Below are positions 1 to 7,898 of a DNA stretch of 64,000 bases, one piece after another. The stretch's first letter is position 1; the number at the start of each line of letters is the position of its first letter. The stretch spans positions 1 through 64,000 of the forward strand of contig NZ_JAODNW010000001.1 in NCBI RefSeq assembly GCF_025398255.1, in the 5' to 3' direction. The stretch is from Chelativorans intermedius. GTDB taxonomy: Bacteria > Pseudomonadota > Alphaproteobacteria > Rhizobiales > Rhizobiaceae. The translations under genes and the position numbers were made by a program. Below the pieces are notes generated by a model. That model ran no database searches. It was given only the letters and a program-made list of their open reading frames with translations, and was not told where the DNA came from.

Positions 1-39
1 TTCAGGGGCGGGTCGCTTCAACATGACCCAGTGAATCAA

Positions 40-66
40 AAACCCCCGGCCAAAGCCAGGGGTTTG
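40..66. terminator. hairpin ahead of apt (first of two)
   Basis: A 7-bp stem AAACCCC/GGGGTTT (40-46 with 59-65) extends inward through GGC/GCC with a CAAA loop. It probably ends transcription of a gene lying to the left of the window. A short frame ending in TGA at 32-34 could be the tail of that gene, but it is too short to identify. Confidence 0.5.
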
Positions 67-78
67 TCAGCGGTCTGC

Positions 79-105
79 GGGCGCCTTCGGGCGCCCTTTT
101 CTTTT
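79..105 (+). terminator. rho-independent terminator upstream of apt
   Basis: Perfect 7-bp stem GGGCGCC (79-85) with GGCGCCC (90-96), loop TTCG, followed by TTTTCTTTT. It is a textbook intrinsic terminator on the plus strand. It separates apt from whatever lies to the left of the window. Confidence 0.8.
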
Positions 106-151
106 GGCGGGCAAGAAGGCACAAAGGGCTGCAACGGGGCTGGAGCCACAG

Positions 152-697
152 ATGAAATCCTCACTCGAAGAGACGCTTCTTTCCGCCATTCGCACCATTC
201 CCGATTATCCCAGGCCGGGGATCCTGTTTCGCGACATCACCACGCTTCTGGGCAATGCCCGTGCCTTCCGTCGTGCGGTGGACGAGCTTGTCCATCCCTA
301 TGCGGGCGCCAAGATCGACAAGATCGCGGGAATCGAGGCGCGCGGCTTCATTCTGGGCGGCGCCGTCGCGCATCAGCTTTCCTCCGGCTTCGTGCCCATC
401 CGCAAGAAGGGCAAGCTGCCGCATGAGACGGTGCGCGTCGCCTACAGCCTCGAATACGGGCTCGACGAGATGGAGATGCATGTCGACGCGGTGGCGGCGG
501 GCGAGAAGGTGATCCTCGTGGACGATCTGATCGCCACCGGCGGCACGGCGGAAGGCGCCGTGCGCCTTCTGCGCCAGATGGGTGCACAGGTGGTCGCCGC
601 CTGCTTCGTCATCGACCTGCCGGATCTCGGCGGCCGCGCCAGGCTGGAGGCGATGGGCGTTGAGGTGCGCACCCTGATCGCCTTCGAGGGAGACTGA
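152..697 (+). CDS. apt: adenine phosphoribosyltransferase
   Basis: Cytoplasmic purine salvage enzyme: adenine + PRPP gives AMP + PPi. The 181-residue protein has the usual Apt length (E. coli about 183). The PRPP-binding loop [13 protein letters not shown] is at residues 120-132, and the flexible-loop RKKGKLP is near residue 84. The frame is open further upstream from a TTG at 104, but I chose ATG 152: GGAG lies 6 nt before it and the family starts just ahead of the PDYPRPGI segment. It is transcribed alone after a strong terminator, and a three-copy intergenic repeat begins 3 nt after its stop. Confidence 0.95.
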   Translation: MKSSLEETLLSAIRTIPDYPRPGILFRDITTLLGNARAFRRAVDELVHPYAGAKIDKIAGIEARGFILGGAVAHQLSSGFVPIRKKGKLPHETVRVAYSLEYGLDEMEMHVDAVAAGEKVILVDDLIATGGTAEGAVRLLRQMGAQVVAACFVIDLPDLGGRARLEAMGVEVRTLIAFEGD

Positions 698-700
698 CGG

Positions 701-780
701 CTTCTACGGCCTTTTGCAGCCAGATGGAATCATCTGGCGTCGCACAAATGCGGCAAAAACAAATAGATGAACCGGTCTAG
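701..780. repeat. intergenic repeat family, copy A (deleted form)
   Basis: Copy of an element also present at 25651-25757 (inverted) and 50411-50519. It contains the perfect hairpin CCAGATG-GAAT-CATCTGG, then a conserved stretch ending in ACAAATAGATG. Relative to the other copies it lacks a 29-bp segment lying between two near-identical GATGRACCGG motifs, as expected from deletion between direct repeats. It sits between convergent genes. Its right end supplies the TAG stop (777-779, minus strand) of the adjacent MaoC gene. Confidence 0.85.
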
Positions 781-1247
781 GAAACCTTCAGGAGCACGGC
801 GTTGTCGAACGACAGGACCGCTTCTCCGTCGTCCTTCACCGCGCCTGCCTGCAGCGAAACCAGCCGCCACCCCGGACGTGAGGCGAGGGGACGGTGGGAC
901 AGGGCCGTGCGGGTGAAGGTGATCGTGTCGCCGGCATAGACGGGCTTCAGCCACTTGAGGTTGGAAAAGCCGGGCGAGGGGCCGAATTGGGGCCGCGGGC
1001 CTTCTCCCTCCCAGGGCCGGGCAGCGGTGCGCTCCAGCTCGCGGAGATTGTAGCGCATCCACATCGCGCAGGTATGCCAGCCCGAAGCGCACAGCCGGCC
1101 GAAGAGGCTCTGCCTGGCCGCTTCCTCGTCCAGATGGAAGGGCTGCGGGTCGTATTGCGCGGCGAAGCGCTTTATCTCCTCGGCGCTGAAGGTGTGGGTG
1201 CCGAGATGCACCGTCTCGCCGAGCCGGAGAAAGACGTCAAGGCTCAT
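777..1247 (-). CDS. MaoC-like (R)-specific hydratase, second of a tandem pair
   Basis: A 156-residue hot-dog-fold protein of the MaoC/(R)-enoyl-CoA hydratase family. Asp33 and His38 in DPQPFHLDEE match the catalytic Asp-x4-His dyad of the family. The likely reaction is hydration or dehydration of an acyl-CoA; the substrate is unknown. The ATG at 1247 overlaps the stop of the upstream paralogue as ATGA, so the two are translationally coupled and may form a heterodimer. The last codon is supplied by the intergenic repeat. A longer reading starting at 1313 has no family support. Confidence 0.85.
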   Translation of the reverse strand: MSLDVFLRLGETVHLGTHTFSAEEIKRFAAQYDPQPFHLDEEAARQSLFGRLCASGWHTCAMWMRYNLRELERTAARPWEGEGPRPQFGPSPGFSNLKWLKPVYAGDTITFTRTALSHRPLASRPGWRLVSLQAGAVKDDGEAVLSFDNAVLLKVS

Positions 1248-1741
1248 GGGGCTGCCTGCTCCTCGCTTGCCGCCTTCCCCTCGCGCAGGCGGAAGAAGAT
1301 GGGATTCTCGCACAGGAGTACCGTCTCGCCGCGCTGGTTGCGCACCTCGTGCCGGAAGGTGACGAGGCCCAGCTCCGGACGCGATTTCAGGCGCCGCCGG
1401 GCAATCACCGTCGAGGTGCCGGAGAGCACGTCGCCAGCCAGAACCGGGCGCTGCCAGCGCATCTGGGTGATGCCGGGCGAGCCCTGCGAGGTGGAATCGA
1501 ACAGAAAGGACTCGTACATCATACGCATGAAGATCGCCGAGCTGTGCCAGCCGGATGCCGCCAGGCCGCCGAGGAGGCTTGCCTTGCCCGCCTCCTCATC
1601 GAGATGGAAGGGCTGGGCATCGAATTGCGAGGCAAACTCCACGATCTCCTGCGCGGTGACGCGCCGGGCGCCAAGCGTGATGACGGTGCCTTCCGCAAAG
1701 TCCTCGAAGGCCCAGCGCCTGCCTTCCATTCCCTCTCCCAT
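1244..1741 (-). CDS. MaoC-like (R)-specific hydratase, first of a tandem pair
   Basis: A 165-residue MaoC-domain protein with the dyad Asp41/His46 in DAQPFHLDEE. It is clearly paralogous to the next gene: both share a QPFHLDEEA core followed by ASGWH, so a tandem duplication is likely. The start is either 1741 or an in-frame ATG four codons later. Its stop is 9 nt from the stop side of ychF on the same strand (ychF ends at 1751, upstream), so it is probably co-transcribed downstream of ychF. Its role is inferred to be an acyl-CoA hydratase; the substrate is unknown. Confidence 0.85.
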   Translation of the reverse strand: MGEGMEGRRWAFEDFAEGTVITLGARRVTAQEIVEFASQFDAQPFHLDEEAGKASLLGGLAASGWHSSAIFMRMMYESFLFDSTSQGSPGITQMRWQRPVLAGDVLSGTSTVIARRRLKSRPELGLVTFRHEVRNQRGETVLLCENPIFFRLREGKAASEEQAAP

Positions 1742-1750
1742 CTGGCAGTC

Positions 1751-2854
1751 CTAGACGTTGAACTTGAACAGCATGATGTCGCCGTCGGCGACCACGTAGT
1801 CCTTGCCCTCGTCGCGTGCCTTGCCGGCCTCGCGGGCTGCCGCTTCCCCGCCCAGCGCCACATAGTCGTCATAGGCGATGGTCTGGGCGCGGATGAAACC
1901 GCGCTCGAAATCCGTGTGTATCTCGCCTGCCGCCTCCGGTGCCTTCGCCCCCTTCTTCACGGTCCAGGCGCGCGTTTCCTTGGGGCCGGCGGTGAAAAAG
2001 GTGATGAGATCGAGCAGCGCGTAGCCGGCGCGGATCAGACGGTCGAGACCGGGCTCCTCAAGCCCCATCGCCTGCAGATACTCGGCCGCCTCGTCTTCGG
2101 GGAGCTGTGCCACCTCGGCCTCGATGGCGGCGGAGATCACCACGGAGCCTGCGCCCTGATCCTTCGCCATGCGCTCCACCGCGGCGCTGTGCGCATTGCC
2201 GGCGGCCGCGTCGCCTTCGGCGACGTTGCACACATACAGAACCGGCTTGGAGGTCAGGAGATTGAGCGAGCGCAGAATGCGTCTCTCCTCCACGTCGAGG
2301 TCGGGAAGCAGGAGGCGAACGGGTTTGCCGTCCTGGAGGAGCGCCAGCGCCTTCTCCATGACCGGCAGGATGGCGATGGCCTCCTTGTCCTTGCCCGTGG
2401 CGCGCTTGCGCGTCTGCAGGATGCGCCGCTCGAGGCTTTCGAGGTCGGCGAGCATCAGCTCCGTCTCCACCGTCTCGGCATCGGCCACCGGGTCGATGCG
2501 GCCCTCCACGTGGGTAATGTCGTCGTCCTCGAAGCAGCGCAGCACATGCACGATGGCATCCACTTCGCGTATGTTGGCGAGGAACTGATTGCCCAGACCC
2601 TCGCCCTTCGACGCCCCGCGCACCAGGCCCGCAATGTCGACGAAGGAAATGCGGGTGGGTATGACCTCCTTCGACTGGGCGATGTCGGCGATCCGCTTCA
2701 GCCTCGGGTCCGGCACCGCCACCTCGCCTGTGTTGGGCTCTATGGTGCAGAAGGGGTAGTTCGCGGCCTGCGCGGCGGCCGTCCTGGTCAGCGCGTTGAA
2801 GAGCGTCGACTTGCCGACATTGGGCAGGCCGACGATGCCGCATTTGAAACCCAT
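1751..2854 (-). CDS. ychF: redox-regulated P-loop ATPase YchF (OLA1 family)
   Basis: Obg-like ATPase associated with ribosomes and stress responses. The 367-residue protein starts MGFKCGIVGLPNVGKSTLF; the P-loop is at about residues 9-17. A DIAGLVRGASKGEGLGN switch segment follows, and NVAE stands in place of the GTPase NKxD motif, which fits the family's preference for ATP. A TGS domain occupies the C-terminal quarter (FFTAGPKETRAW onward). A frame extending to 2893 exists, but family starts support ATG 2854. It lies 145 nt downstream of pth on the same strand, a common alphaproteobacterial arrangement. Confidence 0.96.
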   Translation of the reverse strand: MGFKCGIVGLPNVGKSTLFNALTRTAAAQAANYPFCTIEPNTGEVAVPDPRLKRIADIAQSKEVIPTRISFVDIAGLVRGASKGEGLGNQFLANIREVDAIVHVLRCFEDDDITHVEGRIDPVADAETVETELMLADLESLERRILQTRKRATGKDKEAIAILPVMEKALALLQDGKPVRLLLPDLDVEERRILRSLNLLTSKPVLYVCNVAEGDAAAGNAHSAAVERMAKDQGAGSVVISAAIEAEVAQLPEDEAAEYLQAMGLEEPGLDRLIRAGYALLDLITFFTAGPKETRAWTVKKGAKAPEAAGEIHTDFERGFIRAQTIAYDDYVALGGEAAAREAGKARDEGKDYVVADGDIMLFKFNV

Positions 2855-2999
2855 GATATCCAAATTCCTCAAGAGGATGTCGCGATATGCCAAGGGCTAT
2901 GGGCGAAAGGGCCGACGATCGTCAAGCCCTCGAACCCCCCAAGGCCTGCAATCCCTGGAGAAGACGAGCGCAGCACGCTGAGCCGAAGCAGGCGCGGCC

Positions 3000-3713
3000 C
3001 TATTTCCTGTCGCCGAAAAGCTTCTTCAACATCGCCGCCATGGGGCCAGTCTCCGGCACCGGGGCTGCCGGCTGCTTGGGCCGCGCCTGGCGAATGTGGC
3101 TCTGCCCCCGGGCAGCAGGCCCGCCTGTCTCGGCGGACGGCGCCTTTCCCTGCATGGCGAGGCTGACCCGGTTCATGAAGCCAGAATCGTCTCCCCTGGC
3201 CAGCATCTCGGCATTGTCGGCGATGGCGTCCAGCAGCGGCTCCAGCCATGTCCGGTCCGCCTTGGCGAAATCCCCCAGCACGTGGGCATTGACGCGCGCC
3301 TTGTCGCCGGGGTGGCCGATGCCGATCCTCACGCGGCGGTAGTCCTTGCCGCAATGGGCGTCGATGGACTTGATGCCGTTGTGCCCGCCGGCGCCGCCGC
3401 CCCGCTTGACGCGCAGCTTGCCGGGCATGAGGTCGAGCTCATCGTAGAGCACCACGAGATCGGCGGGGGTGAGCTTGTAGAAGCGCATGGCCTCGCCGAC
3501 CGCCTGGCCGGAGAGGTTCATGTAGGTCTGCGGCTTGAGCAGGAGCACCTTCTCGCCGCCCAGGCGGCCTTCGGCCACCAGCGCCTTGAACTTCTTCGTC
3601 CATGGCGAAAAGGAATGGCGGCGGAAGATGGCATCCGCCGCCATGAAGCCGACATTGTGCCGGTGGTTTTCATATTGCCGTCCGGGATTGCCGAGACCTG
3701 CAATGAGCAGCAT
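3000..3713 (-). CDS. pth: peptidyl-tRNA hydrolase
   Basis: Releases tRNA from prematurely dropped peptidyl-tRNA. Asn9 in GLGNPG and His19 in HRHNVGF match the conserved active-site residues, followed by [10 protein letters not shown] and [12 protein letters not shown]. At 237 residues it is about 45 longer than the E. coli enzyme. The extra C-terminal tail is rich in Pro, Ala and Gln and ends in a short basic segment (LKKLFGDRK), as is common in rhizobial homologues. It follows rplY by 30 nt, so the two are almost certainly co-transcribed. Confidence 0.95.
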   Translation of the reverse strand: MLLIAGLGNPGRQYENHRHNVGFMAADAIFRRHSFSPWTKKFKALVAEGRLGGEKVLLLKPQTYMNLSGQAVGEAMRFYKLTPADLVVLYDELDLMPGKLRVKRGGGAGGHNGIKSIDAHCGKDYRRVRIGIGHPGDKARVNAHVLGDFAKADRTWLEPLLDAIADNAEMLARGDDSGFMNRVSLAMQGKAPSAETGGPAARGQSHIRQARPKQPAAPVPETGPMAAMLKKLFGDRK

Positions 3714-3743
3714 GGGGTTTCCCCTCGGGCAGGGGAGAAAGGG

Positions 3744-4388
3744 CTACTCCTCGCCCTTCTCCTCCTCTTCAGCCTCTTCTTCCGCGGCTTCCTCGGCTCC
3801 CCCATCCTCCGCCTTCAGGCCGGCCGGAGCGGCCACGGTGGCGATGGTGAAATCGCGGTCGGTGATGGTGGGCTCCACGCCCTCGGGCAGGGTTACCGCC
3901 GAGATGTGCACGGAATCACCGATGTCGAGACCCGTCAGGTCGACCTCGATGTGATCGGGAATGGCGTTGGCGGGGCATGTGAATTCCACCTCGTGGCGCA
4001 CGACGTTGAGCACGCCGCCCCGCTTGATGCCGGGAGCGGCCTCTTCGTTGACGAAGTGGACCGGGACGTTCACGGTGACGATCGTGCCGCGGCCGATGCG
4101 CAGGAAATCGACATGCCAGACGAAGCCGCGCACGGGGTCGAGCTGATAATCCTTCGGCAGGACCTGGATCTTCTCGCCTTCCACGTCGAGCGTGGCGATG
4201 GTGGTCAGGAAACCGCCGGCATGGATGCGCTGGAACACATCCTTGTAGGGGAGGGTGATCGCCTTGGGGGGCTTCTTGTCGCCGTAGATGACGGCGGGAA
4301 CCTTGCCGCTGCGCCGAATTGCCCGGGCGGACCCCTTACCGACCCGTTCGCGCGCCTCGGCCTTCAGTTCATAGGACTGACGGCTCAT
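3744..4388 (-). CDS. rplY: 50S ribosomal protein L25 (CTC/general stress type)
   Basis: Binds 5S rRNA in the large ribosomal subunit. The 214-residue long form has an N-terminal L25 domain (about residues 1-95), a CTC/TL5 C-terminal beta domain (about 100-190) and a very acidic tail of Glu/Ala runs from about residue 195. The start ATG at 4388 precedes [18 protein letters not shown], typical of the family. It heads the leftward rplY-pth unit, with ychF further along. Confidence 0.95.
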   Translation of the reverse strand: MSRQSYELKAEARERVGKGSARAIRRSGKVPAVIYGDKKPPKAITLPYKDVFQRIHAGGFLTTIATLDVEGEKIQVLPKDYQLDPVRGFVWHVDFLRIGRGTIVTVNVPVHFVNEEAAPGIKRGGVLNVVRHEVEFTCPANAIPDHIEVDLTGLDIGDSVHISAVTLPEGVEPTITDRDFTIATVAAPAGLKAEDGGAEEAAEEEAEEEEKGEE

Positions 4389-4601
4389 GGGCTTATCCTT
4401 TCATGTTGCGGAGCGTCTTCGGAACGGCATGCGCCGCTCCCAAGCCGGGAAAGCCGCCTGGCGGGGGTGCGAGGCTGCCTTCATCCGCGCTGCCTCCAAG
4501 GGTGTCGGCGCGGACGGCGGGTCTATAGCGGATGGGAGAAGGGCGCGCAAGGGCGCGGGCTTGTGCTATCGTCGCGCCGCAGGAAAGCGGAGAAGACGTG
4601 C

Positions 4602-4988
4602 ATGACATTGCGAATCGTTCGCCTGGGCTCGCCCCGATTGCCGGGCGAGGGAACGCGGATCGGCACCGTGCGGCGCCTGCCGCGCGGGGTGCGCAAGGAA
4701 CGCTATGCCGCCGATGACTGGTTCGACGTGTGGTATCCCGAGCTTTCCCCCAGCGCCGGACTGGTCGCCAGGGCCCAGGCTGCGCGCACGGAGGGCGAAT
4801 GGGCGGCATTTGCGAAGGCGTTTCGCGCCGAGATGAAGCAGCCCGTGGCAAGACACGCGCTCGACCTTCTGGCTGCCCTTTCGCACGGGGCGGACTTTTC
4901 CATCGGCTGCTATTGCGAGGACGAGGAGCGCTGTCACCGCTCCATCCTGCGGGCGCTTCTGCAGGAGCGGGACGCGAAGATCGGCTGA
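4602..4988 (+). CDS. DUF488 family protein
   Basis: A 128-residue cytoplasmic protein of the DUF488 family. RIVRLGSPR at the N-terminus and the CYCEDEERCHRS motif near the C-terminus are the family hallmarks. The biochemical function is not established. ATG 4602 is preceded by GGAGAAG at a suitable distance. A longer open frame upstream runs through rplY antisense and was discarded. It converges on prs, whose stop is 8 nt away. Confidence 0.8.
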   Translation: MTLRIVRLGSPRLPGEGTRIGTVRRLPRGVRKERYAADDWFDVWYPELSPSAGLVARAQAARTEGEWAAFAKAFRAEMKQPVARHALDLLAALSHGADFSIGCYCEDEERCHRSILRALLQERDAKIG

Positions 4989-4996
4989 GGCCGGCG

Positions 4997-5929
4997 TCAA
5001 TCGAAAAGGCTGGAGACGGATTCCTCCGAGGCGGTGCGCGAGATGGCCTCGCCGATCAGATCGGCGATGGTGATGACGCGCACATTCTGCGTCGCCTCGA
5101 CCGCCGAGGTGGGCTGGATCGAATCGGTGATGACCAGCTCCTTGAGCTTGGAGGCGGAGATGCGCGCCACCGCGCCGCCGGAAAGCACGCCATGGGTGAT
5201 GTAGGCGGTCACGCTGGTGGCGCCGTTGTTCAACAGCGCCTCGGCGGCGTTGCACAGGGTGCCGCCGGAATCGACAATGTCGTCGATCAGGAGACAGTCG
5301 CGGCCGCGCACGTCGCCGATGACATTCATCACCTCCGACTCGCCGGGCCGGTCGCGCCGCTTGTCGACGATGGCGAGCGGCGCATCGATGCGCTTGGCAA
5401 GCGCGCGGGCCCGCACCACGCCGCCGACATCCGGAGAGACCACCATGACGTTTTCCAGCCGGTAATGCGCCTTGATGTCACGTGCCATGACCGGCACGGC
5501 GAAGAGATTGTCGGTGGGGATGTCGAAGAAGCCCTGTATCTGGCCGGCATGCAGGTCGAGGGTGAGCACCCGGTCGGCGCCGGCGCGCGTGATGAGGTTT
5601 GCCACCAGCTTGGCCGAGATGGGCGTGCGGCCGGAGGTGCGCCGGTCCTGCCGGGCATAGCCGAAATAGGGCAGGACCGCAGTGATCCGCCGCGCCGAAG
5701 AGCGGCGGAAGGCATCGATCATGATGAGAAGCTCCATCAGGTGATCGTTGGCCGGATAGGAGGTGGACTGCAGGACGAACACGTCTTCGCCGCGCACATT
5801 CTCCTGGATTTCGACGAAAATCTCCTGGTCGGCAAAGCGCCGCACCGAAGCCTTTCCGAGGGGAATGTTGAGGTATCGGGCGACGGCCTCCGCCAGCACC
5901 CGGTTGGAATTGCCCGCAAAGAGCTTCAT
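4997..5929 (-). CDS. prs: ribose-phosphate pyrophosphokinase
   Basis: Makes PRPP from ribose 5-phosphate and ATP, feeding nucleotide, His and Trp synthesis. The 310-residue class I enzyme shows [18 protein letters not shown], the VVSPDVGG segment and the PRPP loop [12 protein letters not shown], and ends SVSSLFD. ATG 5929 gives the normal N-terminus MKLFAGNSN; the frame open beyond it covers tRNA-Phe antisense and is not coding. It is expressed from its own upstream region. Confidence 0.97.
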   Translation of the reverse strand: MKLFAGNSNRVLAEAVARYLNIPLGKASVRRFADQEIFVEIQENVRGEDVFVLQSTSYPANDHLMELLIMIDAFRRSSARRITAVLPYFGYARQDRRTSGRTPISAKLVANLITRAGADRVLTLDLHAGQIQGFFDIPTDNLFAVPVMARDIKAHYRLENVMVVSPDVGGVVRARALAKRIDAPLAIVDKRRDRPGESEVMNVIGDVRGRDCLLIDDIVDSGGTLCNAAEALLNNGATSVTAYITHGVLSGGAVARISASKLKELVITDSIQPTSAVEATQNVRVITIADLIGEAISRTASEESVSSLFD

Positions 5930-6262
5930 GGAACGATCCCGGCCAATGCCTCGATTTCTGTGCCGGCTTTTAGCGGGGTGGCTGGCTAATGCAAGCATCG
6001 GCGAGAAAAATCCCCCGCGCGGTGGCGCTTTTTTTCGGACGCGGCGCCTCTCCCGCTTCTTCCCACACGCCGCAAGCCGCGCCAGCCACGCCCGCGCACT
6101 CCGCTTCTCCCCCTTGCAGGGGCGCCCGTCCCGTGGCGTGAAAAACGCAGAAAGTTTCCCCTCCGGGCGCTGGACAGGGGAAAATCTCATGCTATAACCC
6201 ACGCGCCTCTGGCAAGGCGCCGTCCCGCCAGAGCCGGCCCGGCAGACACCCGCGCCAAGGCC
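5930..6262. other. intergenic region prs / tRNA-Phe
   Basis: About 330 nt without a gene. It should hold the leftward prs promoter near its left side and the rightward tRNA promoter near its right side. A GCGC-GGTG-GCGC hairpin followed by seven Ts lies at about 6017-6035 but is too short to call a terminator. CCCCT/AGGGG-type palindromic fragments occur around 6107-6180. No open frame here looks coding. Confidence 0.5.
6171..6198 (+). promoter_or_regulatory. predicted promoter of tRNA-Phe
   Basis: TGGACA (6171-6176) and TATAAC (6193-6198) are separated by 16 nt and resemble -35/-10 boxes. Transcription would start near 6205, giving a leader of about 58 nt before the tRNA. Confidence 0.5.
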
Positions 6263-6338
<76 letters not shown>

Positions 6339-6611
6339 TCTATTTTCCAAGCATTTGATTTTATTGGTTTTTCGCGATTTTTTCTCACCGGACGCGCACC
6401 CTGCGGGAATGTGAGAAAGTCTTTTGCCGTCTCGTTCGAGGCTGCCGGCGTCGGCGGGTGCATGGTCACGCCGATTGCTGTGATGGTGGGACATCGGGGC
6501 GGGATGGCGTGTTGTTGACAGGAGGCAGCCTGATGATAGTTTATAGATGATATTATTTATCACATTCGGGCCGGGGGAAACTTGCCATGAAGATCCACAT
6601 GGGGGGCCGGC

Positions 6612-7260
6612 GTGGAAGAGAAAGATGCATACGCAGGGGAGAAAATTCTTGATTTATTGAATTTCCAGGAGTTAACCAGAGAATATAATTTAAGTGTAAA
6701 CCAAAATTTCCTGTTTTTGCAGGAAACCCTGATTGCCGAGGTTCGCCGGCGTTGCCGGCGGGGGACGACATTCTTTGCGCCGCGCAGCTGGAGGAAGCCT
6801 GTCAAGCATCTTCAGGTGGCGGCGATGCGCCATCTGAAGAGCAGCCCGGACGAGGCGAGCGTGCGCGCGATTGCATGCGAAGTGGCGGCATGCGCCCTTA
6901 CCATTACCAATGGCAAGCCTTATAACTACCAATGGCAAGCCTTATAACTTCGTTTGCGGCGTGCCGGGCGGCAGCTCTCGCAAGAAGGAAAATTTCGGCT
7001 CGCTGATTGCGAGATTCGTCGCCGATGAACTGGACATCCGCTACTGCGCGCCTCTCGCCACCGGCACTGCGGGAAAGTGTTCCACCAGCCACCCCAGGCA
7101 AAGCATGAATTTCCGCTCGCGCTATGTCGGCGGCGTGCCGGAGGGGAGCTTCGGGCTTCTCGTGGATGATGTCGCCACCAGTGGAGCGCACTTCGCGGAT
7201 TGCGTGAGCCAGTTGCGCAAGCAGGGGATTTCGGTGGTCTGCGTTTCCTGGATCGGCTGA
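6612..7260 (+). pseudogene. ComF-like phosphoribosyltransferase gene frameshifted by a 22-bp duplication
   Basis: Two overlapping frames (6612-6947 and one running to 7260) join into one 208-residue protein if one copy of the tandem 22-bp repeat at 6905-6948 is removed. The reading then passes directly from TNGKPYN into FVCGVPGGSS. The C-terminal half is a type I phosphoribosyltransferase of ComF type, with PRPP motif LLVDDVATSG and upstream KKENFGSLIARFVADEL. The N-terminal 50 codons are much AT-richer than the neighbours. The only in-frame start is GTG 6612 with a weak ribosome site; a better one (GGGGGAA before ATG 6587) is in another frame. Its role before disruption is unknown. Confidence 0.7.
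6905..6948 (+). repeat. exact 22-bp tandem duplication
   Basis: TACCAATGGCAAGCCTTATAAC occurs twice back to back (6905-6926 and 6927-6948). 22 is not a multiple of three, so the duplication shifts the frame and creates the TAA stop at 6945-6947. Loss of one copy would restore a full-length phosphoribosyltransferase. Confidence 0.95.
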
Positions 7261-7276
7261 GCGGCGTCGGGTGCCT

Positions 7277-7852
7277 TCAGCCCTGGCCACGTGAAAGCCA
7301 GGCTGCCAGATCGTCGATGGTCCGGTCGGCAATCGCTTCCATGGTCCCGCCGGTCACCGAGGACCAGCCGTCGCCACGGCCCCCGCTCTCCTTCTGCTGG
7401 CCCTGGATGCGGTGCAGGCGGTTGCCGGCGGAATCCAGCACGTCCCACACATAGATCACGGTCGTCTCCCGGCCGTCGGCAATGGCGGAGAAATATCCCT
7501 TGATCACGAGCGATGCACCGGCACCCTGCGCCGCGATGGCAATGTTGCGCTGGCGGGCGCGTTCTGAGAGCCGACGGGAAAGCGGCTGCAGTGCCTCGGC
7601 CGGCGCGCCGATGACGGGGGCGAACTGGACGCGCGCATCAGGGGAAATGGCGGCGCTCGGCTGTCCCTGCGGGGCGGCCGGCGCGCCGTCGCCATTCGCA
7701 AGCGAAGGCGGTGCGTCGTCCCGCGCCTCCTGCGGCTCCGTGGTGCCGGAGCTGCTCTGCTGCTGGGCAAGGTCGATGGCGTCCGTTCCGGCACACGCGC
7801 CGAGAAGGGGCGCCAGCAGCGCCAGGCCAATAATGGTGGCAAATCGCCTCAT
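7277..7852 (-). CDS. conserved rhizobial-type lipoprotein
   Basis: A 191-residue envelope protein. The N-terminus MRRFATIIGLALLAPLLGAC is a type II signal peptide with lipobox Cys20. A low-complexity Pro/Ala/Gln linker follows (about 25-75), then a soluble domain containing IKGYFSAIADGRETTVIYVWDVLD. The function is unknown. It lies 46 nt downstream of the M24-like gene and is probably the last gene of the lgt run. Confidence 0.8.
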   Translation of the reverse strand: MRRFATIIGLALLAPLLGACAGTDAIDLAQQQSSSGTTEPQEARDDAPPSLANGDGAPAAPQGQPSAAISPDARVQFAPVIGAPAEALQPLSRRLSERARQRNIAIAAQGAGASLVIKGYFSAIADGRETTVIYVWDVLDSAGNRLHRIQGQQKESGGRGDGWSSVTGGTMEAIADRTIDDLAAWLSRGQG

Positions 7853-7898
7853 CTACATGTCTCCCGGCTGAAATCGGTCCGCCGATAGTTGAAAAACC

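Noticed and set aside
1-34. 3' end of an upstream gene at the window edge
   Set aside because: Only ten codons before a TGA are visible; the terminators after it suggest a gene, but nothing identifies it.
6017-6035. Terminator with seven Ts between prs and tRNA-Phe
   Set aside because: Stem is only 4 bp and no rightward gene ends before it.
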